A stretch of 64,000 nt of DNA from Hydractinia symbiolongicarpus (taxonomy: Eukaryota; Cnidaria; Hydrozoa; Anthoathecata; Hydractiniidae). The stretch covers positions 20,279,001-20,343,000 of the forward strand of contig NC_079882.1 in assembly GCF_029227915.1 (NCBI RefSeq). The letters are read 5' to 3'. Below are positions 24,240 to 34,667 of this stretch, one piece after another (the first letter of the stretch is position 1; each line of letters starts with the position of its first letter). The notes beneath the pieces are model-generated. The model was not told the DNA's origin. It saw nothing but the letters and a program-made list of their open reading frames with translations, and did not search any database. A program made the translations under genes and the position numbers.

Positions 24240-25116
24240 AGATATTATTTCGGTTTGTCTGTTCAGTATTCATATTACTGTGGAAAGTTTATCATTTCTT
24301 GAACATGATAGTTTAGTAGGCGACGTTTCGGGAGATCCTTCTCCCATCATCGGGCAAAGTAAAATGATGTTGCGCATGTATTTATATAATTGCAGAGGAT
24401 CGAAATTCATAAAAATTAACCAATCAGAAACGAGCTGATAATTACAGTTAACATTTTAACATTTTCGGACCTAGATGTAGGAAACTACTTCTTCTGTAGG
24501 GCTGGTAACCAAATCTCAGGAAGTTGATACGAGATGCTGTTTATGTGTTTGTTACGTTCTACACTGTTGATGGTTTCTTTAATCTTCCTGGCCGTTGTTC
24601 TGGATTCTCTGTCAATGATTTTCTTCTCATCCCAATTAAACTGATGACTTCTGCTCCAGCTGTGGTCCGCAATTTCGTTTTTCTTCACATCTCCGCTTCT
24701 CACTGCGCGCATATGTTCTTGCACTCGTTGCTTAAACTTTCTTTTTGTTTCGCCTATATACACTGCATCACAATCTTTACACGGGATTTCGTAAACAACA
24801 TTGCTTTGTTCTTTCAGGTTTATTTTGTCTTTTGGTTTAGACAAAGTGCTTCTTAGGGTGTCTTTAGAGTTAGAATGCATTTGATCTTGTGTTGCCTTAA
24901 AACTCGACGAAGGATCTCGCTGGTACCTGGTACGAAGGGTAGGAATGCTGATGCGATAAGTTCCTCTGATGTTTCCTTGTTGTCTCCGTTGCATCTTCTC
25001 TTCATTTTATTTTCTACTTGCGTGATGACTTTATGATTGTATCCATTTGCGATTAATGCAATTTTGCAATTGTTGCAAGAAAGAATCCACCTAAATCACG
25101 TAACCCCCTACATCGC
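24240..25116 (-). pseudogene. Penelope-like retroelement 3' remnant with GIY-YIG endonuclease
   Basis: The minus-strand frame ending at 24485 encodes NVVYEIPCKDCDAVYIGETK, a GIY-YIG nuclease core with the CxxC insertion typical of Penelope-like elements. It continues with KRKFKQRVQEHMRAV, HSW..FNWDEKKIIDRE and a C-terminal tail. Upstream, in another frame, lies AFLPFVPGTSEILRRVL, the usual linker between reverse transcriptase and endonuclease. A frameshift therefore separates the two, and the reverse transcriptase itself is missing. The 5' truncation falls at the edge of the right Helitron copy. The 3' flank abuts the satellite and contains a hammerhead-like block (24321-24354). Confidence 0.8.
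24321..24354 (-). ncRNA. hammerhead-ribozyme-like remnant at Penelope 3' end
   Basis: On the minus strand CCGATGA is followed by a GGGAGA/TCTCCC stem with an AGGA loop, then GAAACGTC. This matches the hammerhead order CUGAUGA, stem II, GAAA, stem III with one core change (C for U). A partner strand for stem III and a cleavage triplet were not found just upstream. It may therefore be an inactive relic of the ribozymes known from Penelope-like elements. Confidence 0.4.
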
Positions 25117-26943
25117 TATATCATTGCATTCAGCTGAAAATGGTTACCAAACAAATCATTGTGGGCAAAACCAGAAAGTAGTGCATTACCTGTTGATGGA
25201 ACCATTCTTCACAACACATTGGCTGATATAAATACAATTCAAGAATTGAAAGAATTCCACATTGTTCTTGTAAACAAAATTTTTTTACATAGGTGCATTT
25301 GTTCTGTTGGCGTAGAAAAACCATTACTATTAATAATCCAGATGGAACGAAAATTAAAAAGGTTGTCAAGTATTGTAGATTTAACTTTGGATAATTTGAT
25401 GAAGAAACCCAGACAACTTCAAGAAAAAACATTCATCCTCATAACCCAGTAATTATTGATGGAGCACATCCATATTATGAAAGACTAACTGATAATCCTA
25501 AATTTATACAACATGCAAAATGTAGACCCATAAGTTGGTTAGCAAACTGTGACACCCTGCCAATTATAGAACAAGATTTTATTTCTCTTGCTTGTAAAGG
25601 AGCTGCCACAACCAGTGCATTAGTAACTATTTATAGTAATTTATTGAATACATCTGCCAGTAATGCATCTGTCCGAAGTATAGCTTAAAGACTACTAATA
25701 AAAACTGTTGGCATGGCTGATGCACTAGGATCTGCTGCTGATTTCATCAACACTAGATCAAAATTATGTCATTACTGTAGAAAATTCAAAAGAATTGGAT
25801 TGAGTGGTTATAGAACTTTAAAAATGCAGAATGATTGTACTGGTACTGTCACAAATTCCACACATTTGGACAAATTTTGTATAGAGATGACAGAGACGTT
25901 AAAGACTCCCTGCGATTACCCTTCTTAATTGGGCAAAGATTAGTGATTGCCCTAAAAGTACAGGCTGTGAGCTAGGCTATGTTCCTGTTTTTACTGGATT
26001 ACCTATGCAACCAAATCGGCCACAACAACTTTAAGGATGCTTTCACAAACTTCTTAGGTTCTGAAGAATGCTCTGAAGCTTTATTAGAAGTTATAAAATT
26101 GGCTAAGGCACATTATGACGAAAACATATTAAAGAAAGCTACAGGTATTGGAAGATTCAGAATTATTCCAAAGTCAATCGCAGTCAATGTCATCACAGCA
26201 GTCACAAACTGAATATTTGGGTAATGCATTACTTCGTGACATTATCTGAGAAAAAGAGAGCCCATGCAATTAACCCGTAAATTGGTGATGTAGCTAGTTC
26301 TGCCAGATGGAGATACTTTGTATAACTGGCATGAGTAAGCACGAAATTTTCCCCATTCGGTAGATATTGAGGAAACTAAAAACTGGGTGAAGAACATGTT
26401 AAAAACTTCTGAAAAAAAAGAAATGTACATAATTTTCAATGCAATCTTTCTGATGAAAATGTAAGAATGGTGAATGATAAACAAATGCAAGTGGTTTATT
26501 TTCACATTAAACAATTACAATCTGTTGCTAGTAATACAAATTTTGAAATTGTTCCTCTGCGAGTCATTTTTCAGGGAAGTGGCGGTACAGGAAAAAGTCA
26601 AATAATATAACTTTTAACAAGGCTAGTGTGCAGAGTATTCAAATCAAACAAGTCAGTTTTAAACTTGGCTCCCACAGGTGCCCAGATGGCTATACTATTC
26701 ATTCTGTAACACCTCAAACTGTTAAAAAGAACAAATTACTTGCTTCAGCAGCATTGAATGATTACCCGTTATCTGATTTGTAATTCCGAAAGTTAGTTAA
26801 AAATGTACAAGGTATGATTGGTCAAAATCTTACTGCATGGTGTAGTCGGATATTTTGTGAAGTTGCTGCAAAAGTAGACCATGCCAACCAAGTAAAAAAC
26901 AGCTTTGGATTCCATTCTCATTTGGTGGTTTATTTTAACTTTT
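25117..26943 (+). pseudogene. Helitron-like Rep/helicase element, dead, right inverted copy
   Basis: Inverted copy of 11837-13641. It shows the KYCRFNF Rep-region block (25368-25388), NPVIIDGAHPYYERLTDN, WLANCDTLP, then a stop before RLLIKTVG (25686), LCHYCRKF and the LRVIFQGSGGTGKS Walker A near 26560-26600 followed at once by a stop. Homology ends sharply at about 26943, so the helicase C-terminus seen in the left copy is absent. The right copy has about 18 extra bases near 25302 (CTGTTGGCGTAG) that the left copy lacks. Shared stops show that the element was already dead when this arrangement formed. Confidence 0.75.
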
Positions 26944-28046
26944 AAAAATTTTCATTTTTTATGAGCATCGCATTTTTTGCCCATTTCCAATACGGCTAAT
27001 TTAAGTATTGAATTCCAAAGATTCAGCATGATTTGAAATAATTATTATAAGAATTTTAATCGTTGCAAAAAAAAATTCCAGTTCGTAACCAGAAAGAAGG
27101 AAAGACGCAGTTTTGTGTTTTCTATCTCGCATCAGAAATGTTTTCTGCATCGCTAATTCGTGCATCCTTAGCACAAAGTCATCTATAGGCCAAAGTCCAA
27201 CGCAACAAATATATAGCAATGTGCAACTATTTTGTGGAAAAGAAGTCCTGTTGCAAGCTGAGTACGTTTTTACTGATTGGAACATCCGAACGCAAGTTGC
27301 TTTTCATATTTTTAATATGACAAACCGCGTTCGAGACACTTCCATTGTGATAATCAAAAGAAGAAGTTTTGGTTTATATTTTCACGTAATATTTAAACTT
27401 TATAGGGTTGTAAGAATTTAAGTTAATCCTGTAGTGAAAAATCTAGCCATGGCCTAAAAAATTCGAGTAGGTGTATTGGTTATTCCGCGACATTCCTTTC
27501 GCGAAATGTAATTTTTACACAGAGTAAACTATGGCTTTTTTATTCACAAGTTTGTGAACATTAATTCTCGCCAAATAAAAGTACGAGGGAGTAGGCAACC
27601 ATATAGTGCCTGCTGTCCATATGTTGCACTTATGACATAAGGTTAGCACAATTTTAAGACGTGGCGGATCAATATCAGCATATTTTCTTGTTGACATCAG
27701 CATTTCTTGTGTAACGTCATCAGCTATTGTAACCTTTGTTCCCCCTAACCAAATAGGGTCAAGGTGTCTGCAAAAGCTGGCCATTACATTATTCTTGCAT
27801 TTCTATTCTCTTAGCGTAAAAACCGGCTGCCGATGTACCAGCTTTCTTTGTCACGATTATCATGAGTAGACAGGACCGTCTATTTTACACAATTTTATAC
27901 GACGCAGTTATGAAACAAAAAATTTATTTAAAGATTTTTTACAAAACAAAACAAAAATTTATAAAAAATGGTAAAAAAAACAAAAGATAGAAGAAATATA
28001 TATATAATACTTCACGTATCGAAGATAAAAATCTTTAAAACAGATA
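26944..28046. other. intergenic DNA, no supported gene
   Basis: Frames overlap on both strands at 27001-27421. A minus-strand frame of 89 residues lies at 27515-27784 (MASFCRHLDPIWLGG start). None shows a known domain. The last one has reasonable composition and could be an exon of something unseen. A possible polyadenylation signal for the next gene (TTTATT on plus) lies near 27924. Confidence 0.4.
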
Positions 28047-29606
28047 TTAACTAAAGCTTTGGTCTGCAAAATATTCCACTGAACTGAAAGTTTCATTGTT
28101 ATTTTGTTCTGAACAATTCTGATTTGTAAAACACGCGAGACATTCGTTACGCACGTTACAGTTTCGACATTCGTTACGAGCGTTACCGTTTCGAACTTCT
28201 TGAAGGCATTCACACATAGATTTTTCTTCGTAAAAATTCGAAGCGGTTGCTTGATCTTTCGCTTGTTGTAAAAACAGATCTCCATCTTGGTGCTTCATCT
28301 CAGCAAAAAATAACTCGGCTTTAACAACTGCGAGCAAACATTGAACGTGTTTAGATAATTTGTGGATACCGAAATTTTCAACTGCCTTTATACTACTTTC
28401 AGCTTCTTTCAAGTCTTCTGTTAATCCTACTTTGAACTTGGATATTTGCAGCTGCGCCATGTTTAGATGCGCTTTACACAATAAGTTAAACACAGATGGG
28501 TGCTTCTCCAAATTATTTAAAGCCAATTTCAGTAACTCTTCACTTTCTTTCAACAGAGATTTTGACATTCGTGGTAACTTTTTGCCAAAATTCATTCCAA
28601 CAATTCCATAGATTAGATAAAAATAACCAACATCTTCATAAGGGATGCCATTTTTCTTATCCCTTTGCAACACATTTAAACACTCCTCCGCAGTGCCATA
28701 ATTACCTTCAATTAAATGCGTGTTAGCTAGCAACAAGTACGCTCTGTTTAAAATAAACACTTTATTTGGACTTTTAGAAATGACGTTATCGACTACTTCC
28801 TGTAACAATTTCTTTGCTTCCCTGAAATCACCTTTTACAGCGTTTAACTGACTGCGTTCACAATTTAAGAACTGTTTCAGCTCAATATCATTTCGTTCAT
28901 CGTTGCTGAGTCCATCTGCAAATTTAGAAAACATTTCCTCAAAGAGCTCAAAATTTCCATTCTCGACACACTCTCTTAAACAGGTAGATACTTGCAAGTA
29001 CCGTTCCTTGCTACAAAATGTTGGTGTGTGATCTACACCATTAAAATCCTTTCCAATGAGTTTATTTTGTAGGAAACTCGGTCTCTTTTTCTGTTTTCTC
29101 CGCTTTATTTTTTTTTCGCTTCCAGTATTTAGTAAATCAACAGCCAACTCACCGATCTTCATCATATCCTCATCATCAAAATGTTTGCGCTTTCGTGATT
29201 TGCACAAGAATTGTTTGCTATTACATTCAGATAAACTTTGCCATAAAGAAATGTTTAACGTGTATTTTACTTTTTCTCCTAATATTCTAACCCAATAGCC
29301 AGACACACCCTCAGGCAAGCATTGTTCTGCTACAGTATGCTCGCGAACATCTGTTAGCATTATTTTTCTATCGCTGCATGAACCATTTATGCTTTGTAGG
29401 ATACCTTCGCTATTATGTACATCAATGCTGTCGAGAGTTATAAAATACATGCATTCTTCTTCGTTTTGTAAATCGAAGTCGGTTAGTGCACTGTCATTTC
29501 GCTTCTTGTAAACTAAAGAATTTGTGTTGACGGTATCCACTTTAGAACAATGTCGCAACTTTAACATTTTCTTGTCAGCATCAAAGCAAGCTAACAAAAC
29601 AGATCT
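28047..29606 (-). CDS. terminal exon of an unrecognised helical-repeat (TPR-like) protein
   Basis: An open frame of about 519 codons ends with TAA at 28047-28049. Its upstream edge is a strong acceptor (TTTTTTTAG then ATCTG) at about 29606, and no ATG precedes the conserved part. This is therefore a 3' exon whose 5' exon(s), at higher coordinates, I could not identify. Residues ~1-120 look beta-rich. There is a basic stretch with CKSRKRKHF and KKIKRRKQKKR around 130-170, a plausible nuclear localisation signal. From ~200 to 460 the chain is amphipathic helix pairs of TPR size (AYLLLANTHLIEGNYGTAEE). The tail has cysteines in an NxRNEC pattern (RNECRNCNVRNECLAC). The function is unknown. It could be a scaffold protein, or a member of a lineage-specific TPR family. 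Confidence 0.65.
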   Translation of the reverse strand, partial: RSVLLACFDADKKMLKLRHCSKVDTVNTNSLVYKKRNDSALTDFDLQNEEECMYFITLDSIDVHNSEGILQSINGSCSDRKIMLTDVREHTVAEQCLPEGVSGYWVRILGEKVKYTLNISLWQSLSECNSKQFLCKSRKRKHFDDEDMMKIGELAVDLLNTGSEKKIKRRKQKKRPSFLQNKLIGKDFNGVDHTPTFCSKERYLQVSTCLRECVENGNFELFEEMFSKFADGLSNDERNDIELKQFLNCERSQLNAVKGDFREAKKLLQEVVDNVISKSPNKVFILNRAYLLLANTHLIEGNYGTAEECLNVLQRDKKNGIPYEDVGYFYLIYGIVGMNFGKKLPRMSKSLLKESEELLKLALNNLEKHPSVFNLLCKAHLNMAQLQISKFKVGLTEDLKEAESSIKAVENFGIHKLSKHVQCLLAVVKAELFFAEMKHQDGDLFLQQAKDQATASNFYEEKSMCECLQEVRNGNARNECRNCNVRNECLACFTNQNCSEQNNNETFSSVEYFADQSFS

Positions 29607-30900
29607 AAAAAAACAATGTTTACTGTAATATATTTCTGAACACTTTAGTACTATTTAATCGTTTAAGGAAGCGGTACACGTTTTCCGAATTACATGTTTT
29701 TTACAATTTATTTTTTATAATAATTTTCATGTTTTGGCTTTTATATTCAGCCATTAAATTGGTGTGTATAAACTTTTAATCTGACATGTTAAAATGCTGT
29801 TTTTGATGTATTAATGTTACGGTCAAAGTCTTCTTAATTTTCGACTTGTACTAATAACCCTTGGTTTCAAGCAGAGGTCAATTAGCACAAAATTAAGTTT
29901 GTTTGCCTTTATCAAATTTCAGGTGAGGATTTCAAAGATCACATTCGCTATGTTTAAAACAGTGAAGAAATAGGTACATCGCCGAAAAGTTGTTCAGAGA
30001 GGTTTAAATTACCTTAAGTTGAATAATTTTTACAAATTTAGTATTTTTTGCAATTTTAATTTTTTTCACACCTTTTTATTGGGCTCTTTATATTTACTCA
30101 CATAATCCGATTACAAACCGACGTACAGATCCATCTTGGCATTATTTTTTTACAGCGTAAATTAAAAATTATTTCATCATTATCACATAGTTGTTTTACA
30201 AGCAATAAATTTTGGATTTTGTTATTTTTTTTTGTCTTATTATTTGTAGAGTTTCAGTTTAATGTAGGTATGATAACCATATGTTGTATCTGTTAAAGAT
30301 ACAAAATATGGTTCAAGTTAAAAAAAAAAATGATTTAAACATTATTCAAGTTATCCAGAGTATATATGAGGAGTTATCTCCATGGGCAAAAGGTACTTTT
30401 TGGTTGTAGCATAGCACCTATGTTAGACTAGATATGCCTCACCTAGCAGCAGGAGTTTTTACTCATGATACTAGATCATTTTTTGTATCCCGCAAGTTAC
30501 ATTGTTGACAATTTGTTTGTGTATGGCTTTCAAGGAGGCTTTAAATTAAAAAAAAAATGTTGGATAAACATAGTTAATGAAGGTACACAGCTCTGTTTAA
30601 ATTATGGATTTTCATTTTTGTCATTGGAATTAATACTATGGTGCTATCATCTCCATAAGTTAGAGTTTCTTTATCTTGTGAAAATAGCACATATTTATAT
30701 AAAATGCATAAATTCGTTGCTTAAGACAAAAGCACTTGTAACCTGTGATTGTGGATTTATAGCCACAACTACCATAAAAAATGCAGTCGTTTTTAAGTAA
30801 CTTCAGCGTTCTTAAAAATGTGCTTATATCACCAATACAGAAATTATTTCAACATTTCTTTATATATCAACTAGAAATGCGCACCACGAAGGGTGGCTTT
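29607..30900. other. AT-rich DNA upstream of the TPR-like exon
   Basis: The missing 5' exon(s) of the minus-strand gene should lie in or beyond this stretch, but no donor-bounded coding segment is convincing. A 50-bp segment at 30603-30652 is identical to 32452-32501 inside the hAT-like element. The plus-strand frame at 30465-30800 is low-complexity and not supported. Confidence 0.4.
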
Positions 30901-30903
30901 TGT

Positions 30904-31600
30904 TAAGGCAACCCTCAAATATATGATTGGTAGCATCACCCGAAATGCAAAATTCCAGTTGCAAAGTCGGTAAATTTTCAACAAAAAAAATGGTCAAAAT
31001 TTTGTGCCCATATCTTCTGATTATGCCTAACCAACTTCACATATTATAGAATGTAGTGCATTGATTGCTAAAAGTGTTTCACACTTAAGGAAATTCACAC
31101 TTTAGACTTCTATCGCAAAGCATGATATACTTAGCCCTGTGTGGTTGTATTTCCGAGCAATGCCCACTGAAAACAGAAATGCAACTACAAACTCAAAATG
31201 GCAGCGTTTCAAGTAATCCCATCCGTTGAGACACGCAAAAACCATGGGAACGACATTGATTGACAAAAGCGTAACTTGAAATGAAGGCCAAAAGTACAGC
31301 TGGCTTACATTCAAAACAAAGGATAAAATATGGCTTTACCTGATTGACCGACTTGCTTTGTAATTTGGGGATTCGGTTTGACGTCATAACAATTTTTTTG
31401 GAGGTGAAAAGTTTCCGCACTTTAGGTGAAGAGAGTGCAGAGCTAGACACATTTTGGAGTTTTAAGAACAATGTTAGGAAGTTTGAGCAAAGGTAATTTT
31501 TTAGAGCAAAATCTAGATAGCTAAGCATCATATTATTCTTCCATTTCCACATTTTTGTTTATTCTTCCCCCTACGAACTAGGTTTGTTTTCATCCTTCAA
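30904..31600 (-). mobile_element. diverged relative of the 472-bp Harbinger-like MITE
   Basis: It starts with CAACCCTCAAATATATGATTGG and later contains CAAAAACCATGGGAACGAC and ACAGCTGGCTTACATTCAAAAC. These parallel blocks in the same order in the copy at 40503-40972. It is strongly diverged and longer, so the ends are approximate. Confidence 0.5.
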
Positions 31601-31712
31601 AATTTTAAAAATGGCGGATGTAGCACAAATGTGATTTGTTAATTAAGCAAAATGTCAATCATCACTACGGCAACAAAGCTGAACCGAATCGGCGAATTAG
31701 AAATTATGCTAA

Positions 31713-32184
31713 GGCCACCGTCGAAAATATGTTTGGTTAAGGTCATTTCTAATTACAAAAGTGATCGGTTGGTTGGATAAAAAATTTTTCCAAAAAATTA
31801 CAAAAATACTAATTTCGCAGCCATATTTTGTTATTCGTTTTAAATGTACGCCAGCTGTTATTTTTAGCCTCCGTTTCAAGTTCGATTTTTGTCAGTCAAT
31901 GTTGTTCCCATGCTTTTCGCTTGTATTATCATATAAATGCAAAGCAGAAAAATATAGCACTGAGTAGCGCGTAGTGCAGTCCCCTATCGAAATAACATTC
32001 GGACATAACAACCGTAATTTGGAGGACCACTGAAAAGGTAAAAGGTGGATTTTGTTGCATGTCGAAGATTGTTCGTGGATTGTTTGGTTTATTTTTTACA
32101 AATTTACCGACTCCCCGGCTTGACTTTCGCCTTTCAAAGTGAGTCGGTCGGGTGACGCTAACCAATTATATTTTTGAGGGTGGC
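31713..32184 (+). mobile_element. 472-bp MITE with GGCCACC termini (PIF/Harbinger-like), copy A
   Basis: The termini are GGCCACCGTCGAAAATAT and, inverted, ATATTTTTGAGGGTGGCC. Both flanks show TAA directly at the edge, which fits the 3-bp TWA target site of PIF/Harbinger elements. An almost same-length copy lies inverted at 40503-40972. It is non-coding. The frame at 31929-32165 is incidental. Confidence 0.7.
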
Positions 32185-32213
32185 CTAACCAAACATATTT
32201 TTGAGAGAATGTG

Positions 32214-32771
32214 AAGAGGGTGCCGATAAGCCGCAAACGCCCGTATATATGGGCGAGTTCAGGCGACTTTTAGAATAAAATTGGCGTTTGCCCACCGAAA
32301 TCTGGGCGATTTCTGGAAAGTGCGGGCGCACTTTCCAGAAATTGCCCAGAACATTCCCGAAATGCAATTCCTTGTAACAAACCATGTGGACGATATTTTG
32401 GGAAGAAGGCACTTGAAGAGAAAGGAGTTAATATAGTTATTTATAAAGTTTTATGGATTTTCATTTTTGTCATTGGAATTAATACTATGGTGCTATCATC
32501 TATAAGTTATTTATAAAGTAAACTTTATCAAAAACCATCAAAAACAGTTCTTTTAAGAACTTCACTACCACATAGTAAGTTTATTTTAATTTTTATAGTT
32601 TTTTTGAATCACATTAGTGTCTGTTTTTTTTTCTTTTTCGGGCATTGTTCGGGCCTATGCGGGTTTTTTTCCGGGTGAATCCTTATTTATTGAATATTTT
32701 TTTCAAAACGCCGAACTCGCCCGAAAACGTCTGCACTTTTTACGGCGTATGCGGCTTATCGGCACCCTCAT
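32214..32771. mobile_element. 558-bp hAT-like non-autonomous transposon with 8-bp TSD
   Basis: The terminal inverted repeats share GAGGGTGCCGATAAGCCGC. The flanks are AGAATGTG at 32206-32213 and again at 32772-32779, an 8-bp target-site duplication that points to the hAT superfamily. Inside is a near-perfect hairpin at 32302-32349 (22-bp arms, 4-base loop, one mismatch). A 50-bp segment (32452-32501) is identical to 30603-30652. Its GC-rich ends contrast with the neighbourhood. There is no transposase. Confidence 0.75.
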
Positions 32772-33021
32772 AGAATGTGTTCTTTACAATAGGTAGAAAA
32801 AAGGTTTAAAAAAGCTGTTCTGCAATTTACAATGATTTCAGCTGAAGTTCTTAATCGCCTAGTTAGGCCCCCTGTTGCCTAACTAGGGGAATTGCCTACT
32901 CAGGCTACTACCCTTAAATGGGTATAAAAAACCCTGACCATTGATTGAAATAAGCAAGGATTAACTACTTAGCTAGCTATCTAACCATATAAAATAAAAA
33001 TCACATAACACAAACAACACT

Positions 33022-33300
33022 TTACAACAACACTTTTTCGCAATACCTGTCACGAACTGGATCTGGAAATCTTTTTCTATTTCTTCCGTTGAGAACCACT
33101 TCGTCTGATTTTGTAAGCAAAACAAGCGATGGCCAAGCATTTCTCTGCTGACAACTACACATTGGAGAAATAGACATTGGTGTGCGTCTCGAGTCGGAAT
33201 ATAATACTTTACGCTGTCGTTTGCAGTGGTGCAAATATCTCCAATGATCTCCTTCTATCAAACGTTTTTTTAGAAATTCTTTGGCGTTCTTCTTCCACAT
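33022..33300 (-). CDS. possible small basic ORF, unrecognised
   Basis: A 92-codon frame starts MWKKNAKEFLKKRL, is rich in Lys/Arg and has several Cys and His (YLHHCKRQRK, MCSCQQ). No family is recognised. The codon composition is less AT-biased than the surroundings, and it could be an exon of a small gene. A second ATG just upstream, in another frame (MARKKRRD), makes the start uncertain. Confidence 0.2.
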   Translation of the reverse strand: MWKKNAKEFLKKRLIEGDHWRYLHHCKRQRKVLYSDSRRTPMSISPMCSCQQRNAWPSLVLLTKSDEVVLNGRNRKRFPDPVRDRYCEKVLL

Positions 33301-33539
33301 TTTTAGTCACGTCGCTTCTTTCTCGCCATTTTTAATTTTTGCTGGACGCTTGTTCTGTCCTTGTAGTAAACAAATAAACAGCAAAATTATTTATGGTGCG
33401 TATGACCTCGGTGCAAACAAGCCTTCCCTATATCATTCACTGTGGTGTGACGTACAGAGTCTGACTTGCATAATAACAGCTCAAGTGGGGGAAGGGGGGA
33501 CGAGGTGCCAACTAACTGATTAAAACTCCAGAAAAAAAC

Positions 33540-34360
33540 TAACAATCATAAAAGAAGTGTCTGCTATTTAGAAGTGTCTGCTATTTAGAAACACGAATTT
33601 TTGCCTATTTTTGGTCAAAAACTGATCCCTCGGTACTTTAACCTTTTAAAAAGAGTTCGAGGCACTAGCTTGGTAGTTTACAAACGAACGAATTACACAT
33701 AGTAGCAGTAGTAGTTTATCTTGTGAATAAAAAAGAAGTTGGATTAGACATTGTCAGTTAACTTTCTCCAAATCAGATTGTAAGCTCTAAGTTCTTGCTT
33801 CCAAATGTCACAATACGCTACATCGTCACTGGCAAACGTATAAACAGAGAGGCAGGGTAATGACTGGAAATTCCTATTAGATACACACTCTGAGAACCAC
33901 AGAAAGCAACTGAGTGGGCGAGAACTCAAATTAAACGATGATGTGAAAAGAAGTGTTTTAAATGAATTAACTCTCTCTTTGTTATTTTTTGTTTTTTAAG
34001 TTCGTTTGTTTTTACCCTGTCCGCTAATTAGAAATGAATTTTAGGGGGAAATTTCATTTCATGAAAATAAAATTGTCCGCTAATTAGAGTGTCCGCTACT
34101 TGGCTGTCCGTTATTTAGAAAGTTTTTTGTGAGGTTTGACTGTGGTTTTGCCGTTGCAATAAATTTGTCTGTTAATTGAAGGTGTCCGCTAATAATTGAA
34201 GTGTCCGCAACCTCGATCCCAGGACAAGTTGTCTCTTTTCGAATATCGGACACGGCGAGACGAACTTTTTTCGTCCGACCTATCAATAAGCGCAGCGCCA
34301 ACGAGAGGCAAAAACCCCTGGGAACGAGGTTGGTGTGTCCGTTAATTGGAGAGTTGCCTG
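33540..34360. repeat. cluster of TGTCCGCTAATTAG-type short repeats
   Basis: GTGTCTGCTATTTAGAA occurs twice in tandem at 33558-33592. Variants of TGTCCGCTAATTAG or TGTCCGTTATTTAG recur near 34020, 34076, 34090, 34105, 34183, 34202 and 34335. The 125-bp MITE copy 2 interrupts one of the motifs. The cluster is probably the repetitive end region of another non-autonomous element. Confidence 0.6.
34208..34332. mobile_element. 125-bp MITE of CAACCTCG family, copy 2
   Basis: The ends are CAACCTCGATCCCAGG and CCTGGGAACGAGGTTG. The length is identical to the copy at 3258-3382. The inner sequence GCGCTGCGC..ATTGATAGG is shared in part with the copies at 34459-34667 and 35356-35454 (AAAGCGCAGCGCC). Confidence 0.75.
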
Positions 34361-34458
34361 AATATTGTGGCTAGTTTTATTATAGGTACATTAAATGACG
34401 AATGAATTAACAAAATGTTCTTTGGAGAGCCCGTGATGTATCACACAAACCTTCACTC

Positions 34459-34667
34459 TCGTCCAAAGGGTCTGTTGAACCCTGAGCCGTCATAACGGAG
34501 TGGCTAATAATAAAACAATGAAATGCAAATAATGAACGGTAAATTGCCCTGTTAGCGGGGTTGACAAAATTTCATCTGCATTTGCAGGGTACACGCAAGC
34601 TCGAACCCAGCACCTTATCAGAAAGCGCAGCGCCGATGAGAAGCAAATAGTCCTGGGGACGAGGTTG
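34459..34667. mobile_element. MITE of CAACCTCG family, diverged copy
   Basis: The right part GAAAGCGCAGCGCCGATGAG..CTGGGGACGAGGTTG matches the family. The left part is degraded (CTCGTCCAAAGGG). Confidence 0.5.

Noticed and set aside
16262-24273. Long minus-strand frames (96-445 codons) of NLKTV repeats as genes
   Set aside because: They are produced by the 15-bp period and begin and end at 14-bp monomers or TTCAAAT variants. There is no signal, promoter or non-repeat domain.
30465-30800. 111-codon plus-strand frame
   Set aside because: Low-complexity hydrophobic translation. Part of it is a 50-bp repeat also found inside the hAT-like MITE. No splice context.
31929-32412. Minus-strand frames of 78 and 75 codons
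   Set aside because: They fall within the Harbinger-like MITE and the hAT-like element hairpin, so they are incidental.
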